A stretch of DNA of 64,000 nt from Micropterix aruncella (Eukaryota > Arthropoda > Insecta > Lepidoptera > Micropterigidae). The notes beneath the pieces were generated by a model. It made no database searches and was not told where the DNA came from. It was given only the letters and a program-made list of their open reading frames with translations. Below are positions 12,301-25,391 of this stretch, in pieces. The DNA lies in assembly GCA_944548615.1 (NCBI GenBank), contig OX155957.1:4828795-4892794 (forward strand). Reading direction: 5' to 3'. Position numbers and translations under genes: made by a program. Positions within the stretch are counted from its first letter, which is position 1. Each line of letters opens with the position of its first letter.

Positions 12301-12799
12301 GTGTTTTTAGTTTACGTTTTTTAAAATAAAATCTTATTTTAGAAATATTTTTTTGCTTTTAATTTGAATATATGTAGCATGTATATATAGGTAGCGTTAC
12401 CATTTGTATTATTACATGTGACCATGTGCGTGTATCATTTAACCCATCAATAGTCAATATACATATAGTCAAAATTATCAATAGTCTTTTATTCATCCAA
12501 AATTGCAAATACCTATTATATTATAATCCTAATTGTTTAAAACACAATGATCAAAATAAAAATGTACCAAATAATTCCTTTTTTTTAAATCAGTAAAAAT
12601 AATACTAAAAATAACCAAATAAAAAAGGCAGGCAAAATAAAAGATAAATATTGAATAATGTCATAACGGCAATAATCATAATAAATAATCAAATATTATC
12701 AACTTATTACTATATACATCTGCAAATTAGTACGTATGTTTTAACAAAAGAGTAATAGAGATATCTTAGAGATATGATATTATTTTTCTTATTAAATGT
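12301..12799. other. no recognised gene
   Basis: Very AT-rich, with no open frame or repeat structure that I can interpret. Confidence 0.5.
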
Positions 12800-13070
12800 G
12801 TACCTATATAAAACGTATTCTAATATTTCCTGGAGGTCGTCAATCTTATAAATAGCATGTGTGATGAGCCAGTGTTTCACTCTATTCAAATATTTTTGGT
12901 TCTAACTCTCGTATTCTCATTGGCAGGGTATCAAAGAGTTTAAATGCCAAATACACAAATGACTTTTGGATTTTAGTCAAACGGACTTTGAGGACGAACG
13001 TCGGTGATGCATGCCGTCCCACTGGAATATTCGTCATGACTAACGGGTGGGTCATGCCGCCTTGAATGTG
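12800..13070 (-). pseudogene. LINE reverse transcriptase C-terminal fragment
   Basis: The minus strand translates to KSFVYLAFKLFDTLP then MRIRELEP (about 12900-12990), the conserved end of Jockey/CR1-group RT proteins (SF..A..L.N.LP..IR). A frameshift follows, then NRVKHWLITHAIYKIDDL down to about 12830. Short, and without the catalytic domain. Confidence 0.65.
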
Positions 13071-13456
13071 TTAATAAGGTCGAACTTGGCTGAGGGCAGC
13101 AGCTGACGATATAGAAGACGAAGAAAAGGGGCTACGTACAGGAGTGGACCAAACCAGGCTGAGGAGGAAGAAGAAAAAGAAGAAGATTTAAAATAAGAGA
13201 CGATCAATCAATGTTTGGAAGTATATGTGCAATCTTCAAGTAGCGTTATATTGTAAAATCACAGCTACCAAAACGTAAGGCGGCAATGAGCAATCTAATG
13301 CGTTATATAGTCAATGCTTTTATGGAAAAATACAATAATTTCTGTTCATAAAAACAATTACAATTTGTATCTTGAAAAATCCATAAGTAATTGAGTGCGC
13401 AGAGTGGTTTTGGCTGTAAATAGCACGAATATCCCATGAAAGGACATTAGTATTCA

Positions 13457-13640
13457 GGTCTCGATGCATCGGGTCCGTTCCGCCCTCTCGGGCAGAATGA
13501 CTTCCGGCGTCCATCTTGCCAGCTTTTCGCGGCATCCGTTCATTTCCTCGCCATTGACCGGAAGCAACAGCGGCGGCGGAGGGCCGACGCCATCGGGGCG
13601 CCCGAAGCCCTCCCGGGGCGACGCGACGCTCGACATACGT
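13457..13640 (-). repeat. GC-rich interspersed repeat, copy B (inverted)
   Basis: Inverted partner of 10640-10870; the match is strongest at 13462-13578. Beyond that both copies stay GC-rich but diverge. See copy A. Confidence 0.7.
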
Positions 13641-13959
13641 AGCCTTGCACTTTACATTCTGAATAATTCTAAAGTGCCACTAAACCGTATTGAATACATA
13701 ACTTGTTGTCATATAATTATTATGTATGTACACTGAGAAAAATATTGGATATCGTATCAAATTACCATTTCGTTATTACGGTTTTAGACAGAATAACGAT
13801 GTTTCAATCGTAATTTTGTTAAATTACAAGGAATTTGGTTGAAACTCCATTACTTGTTATATGTATCAACATTTTCCTTACGGTTAATGCGGAAATAACA
13901 GTGTACCTACTGTAGTTTCAACATGATTCATGTGTCGCATTCTACTACAAGCTTATACG

Positions 13960-14430
13960 AACGACTATAATCGTTCGTATACTCTTCTCGCACTCCTTTT
14001 TCGTACGTGGAGCCCGTCTCTGGAATGCTTTACCCGCAACGTATAAGGATACCACCGAGATTGTTTTGCTTCAAACGCAGGCTCAAAGAACACTTGAACC
14101 CACCCTTATAAAATTATCCCTATCCACCCCCCCCCCCCCGCGTCTTCTGTGTCATAATTGGTTTATTGTTTGTTTCGGTCTTAAATTTATTCTCTTTTTA
14201 TTCTGCTGAATTTAAATGTTTGAATTGCATTTATAAATGAAGGTACATTAGTTAAAAATTGAAGGTACCTATATTAGTTTTATTAAGTGGTTTAAAGAAA
14301 AAAAAAACGTAATTTATGTCATTTTATTGAAATCCGTAACCGCTTTTATTTGTTGTAAATCTGCATACATTTAAAAAAATATTATTACTTTAATACTGTG
14401 TGATTTCTCAATAAAGAATTGAATTGAATT
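13960..14430 (+). pseudogene. LINE 3' fragment: RT C-terminus plus 3' UTR
   Basis: Translation gives SFFVRGARLWNALP then ATYKDTTEI, the conserved C-terminal block of Jockey/CR1-group RT proteins. A stretch of C residues (14125-14138) and an AT-rich region with AATAAA near 14410 follow. Only the 3' end is present, as expected for 5'-truncated LINE insertions. Confidence 0.7.
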
Positions 14431-14486
14431 ATTAAATATGATTTATTAGTTTATCTTATTTTTACCGCATAACATGTTGTTCCACT

Positions 14487-14580
14487 AGGTTAAGGTTAGC
14501 TGTAAGATATTACCTTCAGCAATAAGCTCACCTTTATGATTAAGCAAAAAAAGCACTTTTATTATTATTATTATTATTAC
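14487..14580 (+). repeat. LINE 3' tail ending in (ATT)n
   Basis: Carries 'agctgtaagatattacctt' and 'caataagctcacctttat', related to the tail at 11540, and ends in a short ATT microsatellite (14561-14579). Confidence 0.55.
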
Positions 14581-15119
14581 ATGCTGTCATGTTATAAGCG
14601 AGATCTCAAGGTCGCAACGTAATGACATAACATTACGGCACGATAAATACCGTTACGCTAACACCGATACGCATCATTTTAATTCATATGTACGGACCAC
14701 AATACATGTTATATACGCAATCCTTGTTGAAACATGCTTATTTCTGCGTTATATTAATCCATAGATAGATAGATATAAGATGCAAATTGAGTAGTGTAGA
14801 AAAGAGATATACAAATTCGTAGCATCTTCAGATATTGAAATATGTTACTGGGCCCAATTGTGTTTCTTCGTGGAATTAGTTCATGTGAAAGAGACAGGTC
14901 AATACTTTAGAGCGGAATATGAAATGAATGAATGATCCCTTTTCCAGCATTAAATTAAAGATCGAGAATTAAGCGGCATAATCTAAGACCGAACGTAATG
15001 TTTTGAAACTAATTCTGATGGCTGTAGGCAGTTTTTATGCGGAAAAGATACGATCATTACGTTTACATTCCACTCTAACGCACTGCTCTGTCTAGTTAGC
15101 ATGAACTTAAGTCTTTGAA
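14581..15119. other. no recognised gene
   Basis: AT-rich sequence up to the left mariner terminus. Nothing identified. Confidence 0.5.
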
Positions 15120-16236
15120 TTGAAAACTTCGATTTTTTTGTGATATTGAACATTTATTTCGAAGCAAATTGGAAAGTGCATTTCATTAAATGTATTGTTG
15201 ATCACTAGCTATGACGTTCTTAAATCTTTCTGGCAAGAGACAAATTCCCCGGCGGAAGAAGTCTTCGTCCTTGGAGGCTATCCACGAATCCGGCCGTTCT
15301 TCAATATCCTCGAAAGACTGGAGCGCTGCTCGAAAAGGCCATGGGCCATTGACCGGAACAAATAGTAGTCGAATGGCGCAATATCTGGGGAGTACGGCGG
15401 GTGAGGTAGGATGTCCTAGCGAAGCGTTTCCAGGAAATTCTTGACCTGCATCGCGACGTGTGGTCGAGCATGGTCATGCTGGAAATTTACCTTGTCGTGC
15501 CTTTTAGCGTATGCAGCAGCTCGTAATAGATGACACCCTTTTGGTCCCACCAAATGCAAAGGATTACCTTGGATCCGTGGATGTCTCTCTTCGGCGTGGC
15601 TGTTGAGGTCGATGGAAGTGATTCACCGGGGTACGAGCGATATTTTTTTGCGTTTGGGGTTCTCGTAAAAGATCCACTTTTTGTCGCCGGTGGAGAAAAC
15701 CTTCTTTTTGAAGGCAAAGGAGCATTTCAAAGTCATGAAACGTCTTTCGATGTCTCTTGGCTTCAACTCGTGAGGAACCCAATGCCCTTCCTTTTGAATG
15801 ACTCCCATAGATTTTAAACATCTCGAAATGGTTGAGGGATGAATCTTTGACAGCGTCAAACTTGAATTTTCGTGGAGTATGGACTTCAATTCGGCTTCTT
15901 CAAATTTTTGCTCCTGACCTGGGCGCTCTTTGTCTTGCACGTCGAAATCACCCATTTTGGAATCAGAGAAACCAAGTCTCAACAGTCCTTTCTATCGGAG
16001 TAAATTCCCCGTAATCCTCCAGCAGCAATCTATTACATTCTGCGGCAGTTTTCTTAAGATGAAAGCAGAAAAGCATTGCTTCCCGCAAATGACGTTTTTT
16101 CGGCTCAAATTTCGACATCTTCGAAGCTAATAAAATTACCGTTGTAGAAACTTCAACGAAATGACGCAGACTAATAATTCTTTGACATGAAGTATTTTGT
16201 AATTTACGTTATTTCTTAGGAAATCGAAGTTTTCAA
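15120..16236 (-). mobile_element. mariner element, complete ends, dead
   Basis: Bounded by 16-bp perfect terminal inverted repeats: 'ttgaaaacttcgattt' at 15120-15135 and its inverse at 16221-16236. Total 1117 bp, shorter than the usual ~1.28 kb of mariners. It encodes a transposase on the minus strand. The TA target duplication is not recognisable, so the flanks have mutated or the true ends differ by a few bases. Confidence 0.9.
15186..16118 (-). pseudogene. mariner transposase, frameshifted
   Basis: ATG at 16118-16116 begins MSKFEPKKRHLREAM, a typical mariner N-terminus. After about 50 codons the frame ends at a stop and resumes in another frame as MGDFDVQDKERPG (ending 15623). The part between the two helix-turn-helix regions lacks about ten residues. 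WVPHELKP, TGDKKWIFYENP (first catalytic Asp, with Lys where Glu is usual), HDHARPH (second Asp, near 15470) and SPDIAPFDYYLF (third Asp, near 15375) are all present in shifting frames, and the C-terminus SWIASKDEDFFRRG runs to a TAA at 15186-15188. The DD34D signature survives but at least two frameshifts remove function. Confidence 0.93.
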
Positions 16237-16261
16237 TGCAAGGTCCTAATATATTCCGATA

Positions 16262-17004
16262 CTAGCTGACCCGTGCCCACTTCGTTGGGCGGTAAAACAT
16301 TTTACTTGTGAAGAAATTATGAGTGTGGTTTGGTTAGTACTGAGTGCTATGATTTATTTCCTGACTGCCAAAAGAAGGGTTATATTTTTACTGCATATGT
16401 ATGTATGTATTTGCATGCCAATTTGACTATATTACCGTTATTTGTGAGTGTCTTCTTGTGAGTGACTTATTTGTGATTGTCTTATCTCTTTAAATATGTA
16501 TGCAGTAAAAGTGAAATTATATGGAGTAAAAGGGAAAAGTCTTTTGTTTTAAACACTTGAGACGATAAATTTACTTATTTTGATATGAATTCATAAATGT
16601 TGATAATATGACCAATAAACATTGCCTAACGATTTACATTATTTTTTTAATATAAAATACTACTGTTTGTTACTTAAATATAAAAGTTAGACATATGCTG
16701 TCGCTGACTTTTTTGTGGGAATTATCAAGCTCTACAACTTTTCCCTAGAACTTAATCATATATCTCTCATCGTTAAGGCACCGTTCGTTAGAAACGTTTT
16801 CGTTCGACCGTTTTTCTGACTTACTTTGGAAATTCGACTACCACGAAAAAGTCTTTTCATTTTTCGGATTATTATATGGACTATGACACTCACAAATAAC
16901 GTGGCTTTCTATTAGTAAAAGAATTTTCAAAATCGGTTCAGCAGATCCAGAGATTACTTCCTACAACGTCACAAACTTTCCCTTATTATAATATTAGTAT
17001 AGAT
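16262..17004 (-). mobile_element. non-autonomous Helitron, complete (743 bp)
   Basis: On the minus strand it starts TCTATACTAATATTATAA (from 17004) and ends ...CAGCTAG (CTAG at 16262-16265). It is flanked by A and T, as expected for insertion into an AT dinucleotide. Helitrons transpose by a rolling-circle mechanism and leave no target duplication. It has no coding capacity. A + strand copy lies at 39972-40936; the two align end to end apart from one inserted element in the latter. Confidence 0.85.
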
Positions 17005-17689
17005 TATTTCACGAAGATACGCAATCTAGCCCACTATAGGTTTCATTCAATTTAATAATATGTGTTTAATCGACGTAGTTGTTGTCAGTAATCAGGAATT
17101 CTATCAATACAAGCTTTTCAGCAAAAATCTCATCAAGGCTTGCAACATTTGGCTGGCACAAAGGCAACATTTTAATTGAGGCGCTTAAAAAGTTGAATTG
17201 CTTGCAGAGTGCCGAGCGCATATCAGCAACTAAATAAACGCTTTAACTCATTTATAAAATGTATTCTATGGAGACTGTATGTGGTCATGCCTTTATGTCT
17301 TTACATGCTGTTGCCCGTGGCTTCGCTTCGCATAGTTTCGAATCGATATGATAATTTAAGTAGTGTGGCCTTTTTTTTAATCGATATGGTAATTTAGGTT
17401 TTTTGCCTTTTGAGACGCTACCTTTATATAAATATAGTGCAATCGTTTAAGACGGTCCTCTCAGATGGGGCTATTGGGCTCTTGCTGAGTTGGCCACGAA
17501 GACCCATTCTGTTCAGGGTCGGTCATACTCACGGGTCAACACCTATCCGACGGCCTCCACGCGTGAAGTGCGAGCCTGGGTAGGACTCTGGCCTTATGGT
17601 CAGTTTCCCCTAGCAATCAAACTTCTGGCGCTCCTGGACGGTCTGCGCACCGTGCGGCGTAAGCCAATCGACTGTGCACTCTGACTAAC

Positions 17690-17919
17690 AACTTGGGTTG
17701 TCGACTACAGCGGGCGAGCCCGTCACCACAGGAAGTTTTAACGATTAGTCGTTCTATCTCCCTGGAGTGAGCGTAGAAGACTTGGGACAAAACAGTCCAC
17801 CAGACGGTGGACTGTTTCGTCCCCAAGTCTTCTACGTTCACTTCCAGGGAGATACAACGACTAATCGTTAAAATTTCCTGAGGTGACGGGCTCGCCCGCT
17901 GTAGTCGACAACCCAAGTT
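17690..17919. repeat. 230-bp near-perfect palindrome
   Basis: Left arm 17690-17801 and right arm 17806-17919 are inverted copies with only a handful of mismatches or single-base indels, separated by AGAC. Each arm is a copy of the 3' part of the unclassified repeat family also found at 21815-22085 and 43735-44025. Transcribed RNA would fold into a long hairpin. Confidence 0.9.
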
Positions 17920-18345
17920 GGCCCTCTCAGATGCACGCTACCTATCCCGTAGACGTAGGTACGCGTCCTGTCCCTCGCCACCCGCCGCCTTCCGCTGAAC
18001 ACTTACATTGCTGGGCCAGCATTCGCCGCGCCGCCGCTAGATACTTCGAGGTGCTTGCACGCGTTACTAATTTCACGATATCTCTTAAACGATACCACCT
18101 AAGAACTTACAGTATATGGCTTATTGTGTCTTCATGTAACACTCGTGATAACAAAATAATTTATTTTAATAGGAATTCATATGTTATTGCTAATGTCTTT
18201 AACTAAACATTGCCTAATTTGTTTTCCTATTTTTTTTAAGATTTAAAGCAGTGATTATAGCTTAAATACAAAATTTTGATATATGCCGATTCAGGCTTTT
18301 TAATAGATCTATACACGGTCGACGTTTTTGTCGTACATTATTTTT

Positions 18346-18701
18346 AACACGCTTTTATTAGGTCGACCTGTATGTAACTATGTAATGGAATCTAAGGTAA
18401 CTAATTTAACCATCTTCCAAGGATCGTAGCGTCATGAAAATTGGCAGCTGTATGTAGTTCTGATGACAGTACAATAATATGGTACTGTCGAACTGATCTG
18501 ATGATGGAGTCGGAAGATATGAACTGGAACTTCATGATGGAACATCGTATCATAGCTGTGTTTAAACTTGTTAGAAAAGTCTTGGAATGAACTTTGACCA
18601 CGATTAGGTTTCAAGGTCTGATGATGAAGCCGGAAAATAGGCACTAGCATTCCATGATGGAATATTTTTTTGGTTTTTTCGTACATATATAAAAGCGTGT
18701 T
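18346..18701 (+). mobile_element. MITE with 13-bp TIRs, copy B
   Basis: Starts 'aacacgcttttat' (18346-18358) and ends with the exact inverse (18689-18701). Opposite orientation to copy A at 10134-10448. Internally two units of a 120-bp minisatellite begin 'ctgatgatgg.g' at about 18497 and 18617. Confidence 0.8.
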
Positions 18702-19261
18702 TTTAGTGTTTTTTTTAACTATTAATTTAGGACATATATCATACTATTTCGCCAGCGCACGCCGATAAAGCAACTCACCAGCACATTTTCTTCCGACTGG
18801 ATTTACAAATAACCTGATTTCCTATTGAAACCCAATATTTATCACAATAAAATATAGCTTATTATGTAGCACTCGAGGATATGGCTACTTGCCGGTAATT
18901 TAACCACATGAGTATATCTACTAATGTGATTTAGCTTTCCATTGGTGAAAGTATTTTTAAAATTGATTGATCAGTTTGTCGGATTACCTCTTACATACAA
19001 ACTTACAAATTTACTTTTAAACTTACAAACTTTACTTTTTTACAATATTAGTATAGACTTAATTAAGTTTACAGTAAATTCACAGATAGAAAATATATAA
19101 TACGAGTATTAGCGAAACCTATTTACACAATAATTAATTTACTGTCCTATGAACAACTTACAATACTTGCATAAAAACTTATAATATAATTCGCTTGTTA
19201 TCTATATTATTATTTAATTCCAAAATTATTAAAAATTATAATTCTTTTATAATTCTGTAAT

Positions 19262-19612
19262 AATTTTCTAATAATTCCAGATATAACTCTTTACTCTCTA
19301 TCTCGGAAGGTGGCCCTTATTGTAGAATTAACTGTTCCATGGGAATCAAATATCCCAAAAGACAACGAGTACAATTCAAATAAATACCATGATCTCGCAA
19401 AAGCCGTCACCAGGAACGGCTTCACTGTTCACCTTCACGCGGTGGAAGTTGGCGCTCGTGGCCTGCCAGCTAAATCTCTATTTCACCTCTTTAAAGATCT
19501 TGGCCTTTCCAGAAAAATAATCAACTCTTTCCTAGAAAAACTATCTAAAACCGCGACTTGCGCATCTCAAATTCTATGGCTTCGAAGGGGGAGTGAATGG
19601 GTGGTAAGGTGA
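19262..19612 (+). pseudogene. retroelement C-terminal nuclease-like fragment
   Basis: The open frame contains ALIVELTVPWESN, NKYHDLAK, VEVGARGLPAKSL and LWLRRG. The ELTVPWE...KY block is a conserved C-terminal part of some non-LTR retrotransposon proteins and resembles a restriction-like nuclease core; this is from memory. No ATG precedes it; the frame stays open upstream into AT-rich DNA, so the 5' part is missing. It ends at 19612 in a normal stop. Confidence 0.5.
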
Positions 19613-19699
19613 ACGCTCACATGTGGCAAGACAGCTGTCCTATACCTACCACAGCCGGTCGTTAGTCCGGAATCCACTGCTCACCCACCAGAAGTGTAA

Positions 19700-20473
19700 A
19701 AAATAGTATTATGATGGGCCCGACTCCAGTCGGTGAATTCCATAGCAGCTCCGTTTGTATTTTATTTTTTACCAATACTGTAACAGAATTATTTGAACGC
19801 CATATATAGTGAGCCGCCATACTGCTATACCAAGATCGCCGCCATATTGAACCAAAGAGAAAATTTATAAATGTTTGGAACTGCGAGTGCCATCTACACG
19901 TTACCTTTCGTAGTTAAATCCTAGCTGCCAAGAAGAAAGACCGGAATTAAGCATTTTAATACCCAATATAATCAACGATATTACATTTATAGTTAAAATA
20001 TTTGTATTTAATTATATTTATTTAATTATTTCATTTATTTATTTTATTTATCCCTAGTATTACATGGTTAAATTTCCTATAGTATATTTTACATAATTTA
20101 GTCGTACATATAAAATGTAGTACCCTGGAAATTTACTAAAGGTGCGGCTTCGGCGGGATTTTATCACCTCACTAGGAAAAGCCTGTATTGAGGTGATATT
20201 TAATACTGCGTTCATCTGTCGGGTGTATAGGTAATTTCTGTAACCTTGGGAAATCCTACAAGTGTATATTGTATAACTATTATAGTATATATATATTACA
20301 CAAAAAAAATATTTATTGAATTAAATGAGATATAATATATAGGAGATATATGAACACAGTTATGATGCTAATGAGATAACAATAACAATAATAAGTAATA
20401 TAAATCATCTGTGCACCTATTTAATAACGTTAGTTACTAATGACTCACAGTGCTCCCTCGCCGAGTGTAACAA
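19700..20473. other. no gene; contains a shared 35-nt hairpin
   Basis: AT-rich. The only structure seen is the imperfect palindrome at 20163-20197 (atcacctca...tgaggtgat), which recurs inverted at 38926-38960. Confidence 0.5.
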
Positions 20474-20962
20474 CTATAATGTTACCAGTCTTTTGTAGTG
20501 AGCGTCATTTTGAATGATTGTAGCTTGGCCTAATTGCGTGGTAAATATGTTATGGAGTTTTTTCGCTAGGTAAATATAGTGTCTTTGTCCTAAGGTCGTT
20601 CTCATTTTTGGTTGTACATGTCTGTCTGTATGTCTTGTGTCGTGTCTATGGGCGTTACTGGTCGGCTTGCCGTTGTCCCGATGGAGTTCTTTCCTGTAGC
20701 ATATCAAGGCCTGCCGTACGTATAGCTGTCTTGCATCTAACACCATAAAATCCCTGTAGAGCTGGTCACTGGAGTAGCGGTATGGCTTCCTATCTATATT
20801 CCTATATCTTTTACATAGTGTGTTGATTATGCTGTGTGTTGTTGTAGCGCTTCCGAATGTATCACCTTTAAATATACTCGAAACGCTGAAAGGATGGCTA
20901 CAAACGAAATAAATATATACATTACATATCGTCATGTCGTTTGAACTCGTATACAAGTACAT
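20474..20962 (-). pseudogene. LINE RT C-terminal fragment
   Basis: Translation has KPYRYSSDQLYRDFMVLDAR and TTLGQRHYIYLAKKLHN, closely paralleling KPYQYSSNELFKEAQVLDAR and TTFGQRHYSFIATRLYN in the fragment at 45670-46500. Both are the region after the RT catalytic core in Jockey-like LINEs. The first ~50 codons do not align and probably read non-homologous sequence. Confidence 0.75.
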
Positions 20963-21259
20963 ACATAACTAGGTATGACGTCAGCACTCAAGTTAATGAG
21001 TCTGGGCGCAAATGTGTGTGACGTCCAGATTACATCGTTATTTCCGCTGAATATTGTAACACGTGTTAAAGGAATTGATGACCAATATCCGCTCGCAAAA
21101 AAATCCAATTTAAATTGCGTGTAGATCAACATTTGATACGTCGCCATGGGCGAATTTTAATTTATAATATAAATGAATAAACAATAATAAGTATAATATA
21201 AAAGAGATGCGACTGGGTTCCAAGTGACAAAATATTAATAATTTAATAAGAATAATGTA

Positions 21260-21553
21260 CAGTACCGTGCGAATTAATTGGAACAAATGGTATTTGTCTT
21301 GCTTTCTTGGAGTTACATCCATGCTTGGAAAGTCACTAAATTTAGGCAGTCCGAAAATGCTCTTTACGAAAAACAAGCAACTTCCTACTGAAAACACACC
21401 AACTTAACCTAGAATAGGTTTTTTGACATTTCACATGTGCGCGAATGACTGACAGGTTAAAAAATATTGCCAGAATCAAAAATATCTCATATCACTACAA
21501 AGAAAATAAAAGTTTAAATTTATTGCTAGTTTCAATTAACTCGCACGGTACTG
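21260..21553. mobile_element. Tc1-like MITE (294 bp)
   Basis: Terminal inverted repeats begin CAGTACCGTGCGAATTAA at 21260 and end with TTAACTCGCACGGTACTG at 21553. TA flanks both sides (21258-21259 and 21554-21555), the Tc1/mariner target duplication. No coding capacity. Confidence 0.85.
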
Positions 21554-21814
21554 TACATACACTTACACCGAGGGAAAAACATCAAGCAGTCACAATGATG
21601 AAACGGAGAATTTCAAATTATTAGTATTACAGACTTACATATGTATGCTACGCCTCGATTACATCGGAAAGATATGTATAGTAAATTTTTCGATAAGACC
21701 ACAATTCTGTATAAATAATCTATCAGAAACACCATGGCAACGGATCTTAACCCATTATCACGCCGAAACGCAATTTTTAATTTAATTTGTAATTCTCAAT
21801 ACTTTACAGTCGTA

Positions 21815-22085
21815 GAGTTGTCAACTACAACGGGCGAACCCGTCACCTCAGGAAGTTTTAATGAAATCTCCCGTGAAGTGAGCGCAGAAGACTTAGAACA
21901 AAACAATCCACCGTCTAGCTCCGCCACTTGCCAGTAAGAGGCCAACGCTTATTCTCGAGATAGCCAGGAATGTTACCCAGCGGGTATACACTCACTCCCA
22001 TACTTCCAGTTCCAACCAGATTACTCCGGTCTCTCGACTGGTTACGAGTTCGAAGTCGCTTACGCGACCTCTACCTGTTGTGTTA
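21815..22085 (-). repeat. unclassified repeat family, copy 1
   Basis: Reverse complement of the copy at 43735-44025 over nearly its whole length: from the 'gttgtcaactacaacgggcg' end to the 'gttcgaagtcgcttacgcga' end. No TIRs, tRNA-like promoter or poly(A) were recognised. Confidence 0.75.
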
Positions 22086-22595
22086 CAGCGGTAATTGTAA
22101 AATGGATAATATGTACAATTAAAATGACATCAACAAAAATCCAGTAGCAAAAAACTGATAAATTAATATGCTTAAAACTGTTGCCAGTAATCCTATATTA
22201 AGTTACCTAGCTAGGCTATAGCCTATTCTAAGCCGGGTATTATAATTGTTGTAAATATACCATAAGTATGAACCTATATAATCACTAAGTACAGAAAAGA
22301 ACATAATACAATTGAAATAATGTTTACACTAATAGTTATTATTAATTCTTATAAGCTTAATCACAGTAAAATTTAACATATAAAATTAGTAACCAGAATA
22401 AATAAATAGCAATGATGCACAAATGGATAGTATTTACATAATCATAATTGCTAAAAAATATAGTAAGTTATTCACGTCTAATTACAACAATTAAAAATTA
22501 GTAAAAAACACAAATGAGATTAAATGACAACAAAAAAAGGAGCCGCATTCCTCAAAAGAATAATTTATATCAAGACAATATAATTAAAATTAAGT
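22086..22595. other. no recognised gene
   Basis: AT-rich with short A runs; nothing identified. Confidence 0.5.
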
Positions 22596-22690
22596 TTGTT
22601 TGTTTGAAAAGCTTTATTGCACACACATAAGAGTACAATGTCGTGGGCCTATTGCCAAGCGGCAATATCTTACGGCCATACCGCCAGGGT
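22596..22690 (-). repeat. LINE 3' tail (minus strand)
   Basis: On the minus strand: 'taagatattgccgcttggca' then a T-rich part with AATAAAGC and CAAACAAACAAAC. Related to the + strand tails at 11540, 14487 and 25936. Confidence 0.5.
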
Positions 22691-23473
22691 TATTGTGACT
22701 AAAGGTTTATGTGGGCAAATTGATTCACAAGTAATAAATGAATACACTTACATAATAGTCATCATAGTGTTGGAGACTCGGTCCAACATACCCACAACAA
22801 AAAAGTAATTTCTATAGAATCGAAATCGCAAACACACTCGAATATACACGAGCCAGCTGCAATTGATTTCCAACTAAATTCGGCATTTTATGCACAGTCA
22901 AACGATGACTAATGTCATTTCTTCTGATCGATACGAATTGACACACTTATTTCTCACCCCACTCTTAACTATTGCATCACTATATTCCATATAAAAAGCA
23001 GTACATTCGACACATATTTTATCATTCCCTGGCGGACAGTAACCACTCATCTGCAAGTACTCGCGCTCTTCACTGCCTTCGAGTCAACCAAACTACACAT
23101 AGTATACGCAATCATCATTACCTTCGAATCTATCGCGGCGCTTCAAACTTCGGACACACAACCACGACTTCACCTCGTACTTACTCTACCTACACACCGG
23201 CGAAATATCAAACAAGGCGTTACGAACTGGCAACCTACTACATACCTTCTGATTAAATACTTCAACTTCAACTACGACGACTTTCAATAACGGAGAAAAC
23301 TTCTTGATGAGGAACCACCCTTCGCTCACAATCAATTGGAGTCTAGTGAAGGGTGGCCACTCTCACAATAGGATAAAATATAAAACAGTAATTAGTAACG
23401 TATGCCAGCTCGATATTGAAGGGAGGAGCGGAATATAAGGACAAGCAAAGGAGACGGGAGGGGAAGGATGTAT
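22691..23473. other. no recognised gene; short hairpin
   Basis: Contains a 9-bp-armed inverted repeat 'ccacccttc...gaagggtgg' (23312-23354 region), whose right side recurs inverted near 56044. No coding signal. Confidence 0.45.
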
Positions 23474-23692
23474 TCATGAGTTGAGTAAATGTCTCTTTAA
23501 CGATTTTTTAAACCCGCTCAGGTTTTCAAGTTGTCTTATCGGTAAAGGCACGGAATTCCAGAGTCGGGTCGCCTGCACTGCGAAAGACCTAGACATAAAA
23601 GTTGATGAATGCTGAGATATAGCCAGTAATAGATTTTCCTGAGAGCGCAATGGAAGGCCATGGGATGAAAGCGGAGAGAATAGATTATACAA
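23474..23692 (-). pseudogene. LINE RT C-terminal end
   Basis: Translation ends SFAVQATRLWNSVPLPIRQ then GFKKSLKRHLL, the conserved tail of CR1/Jockey-group RT proteins. The upstream catalytic portion is not present; the frame opens in unrelated-looking sequence around 23692. Confidence 0.75.
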
Positions 23693-25083
<1,391 letters not shown>

Positions 25084-25391
25084 CGGTCTAATATATGATG
25101 GACACAGTTGCATTCCAATAATAACCAACTGATGCCTGGCAGTCAGATTGCCTATAATACAGAAACTCGCAAAGGCGCTCCATACATTCGGTCTTGTATA
25201 CAATGGGCGCTGCTGCCAGTTGTAAATTGACGACGGCTTGCAGTCAGCTTCCTCAATTCAACGCAGTTTATAGAAACATGATATAGGAGGAGGGGGAGGG
25301 GCTATCCAGCATCTCCCCTTGCATAGAAAATGGTTTTCTACGTCTACGTCAGATATATCTCTCAATTTGCGTCAACTTATCAGACTTCAAT

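Larger units (their letters stand above)
17304..19057 (-). mobile_element. Helitron-like element holding a palindrome and a MITE
   Basis: Minus-strand 5' end TCTATACTAATATTGTAA begins at 19057. A matching 3' end, the same GC-rich terminus as at 9642 but with CTAG mutated to CATG, lies at 17304-17307. Between them sit a 230-bp palindrome (17690-17919) and a MITE (18346-18701). That the two ends belong to one element is inferred from orientation and distance. Confidence 0.55.

Noticed and set aside
14125..14138. C run as a possible assembly gap or G-quadruplex
   Set aside because: A single homopolymer run, as also seen near 53190; one run cannot form an intramolecular quadruplex and reads as ordinary low-complexity sequence.
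22990..22997. TATAAAAA followed ~25 bp later by an initiator-like sequence
   Set aside because: No coding sequence or LTR structure follows, and TATA-like strings are common in this AT-rich DNA.
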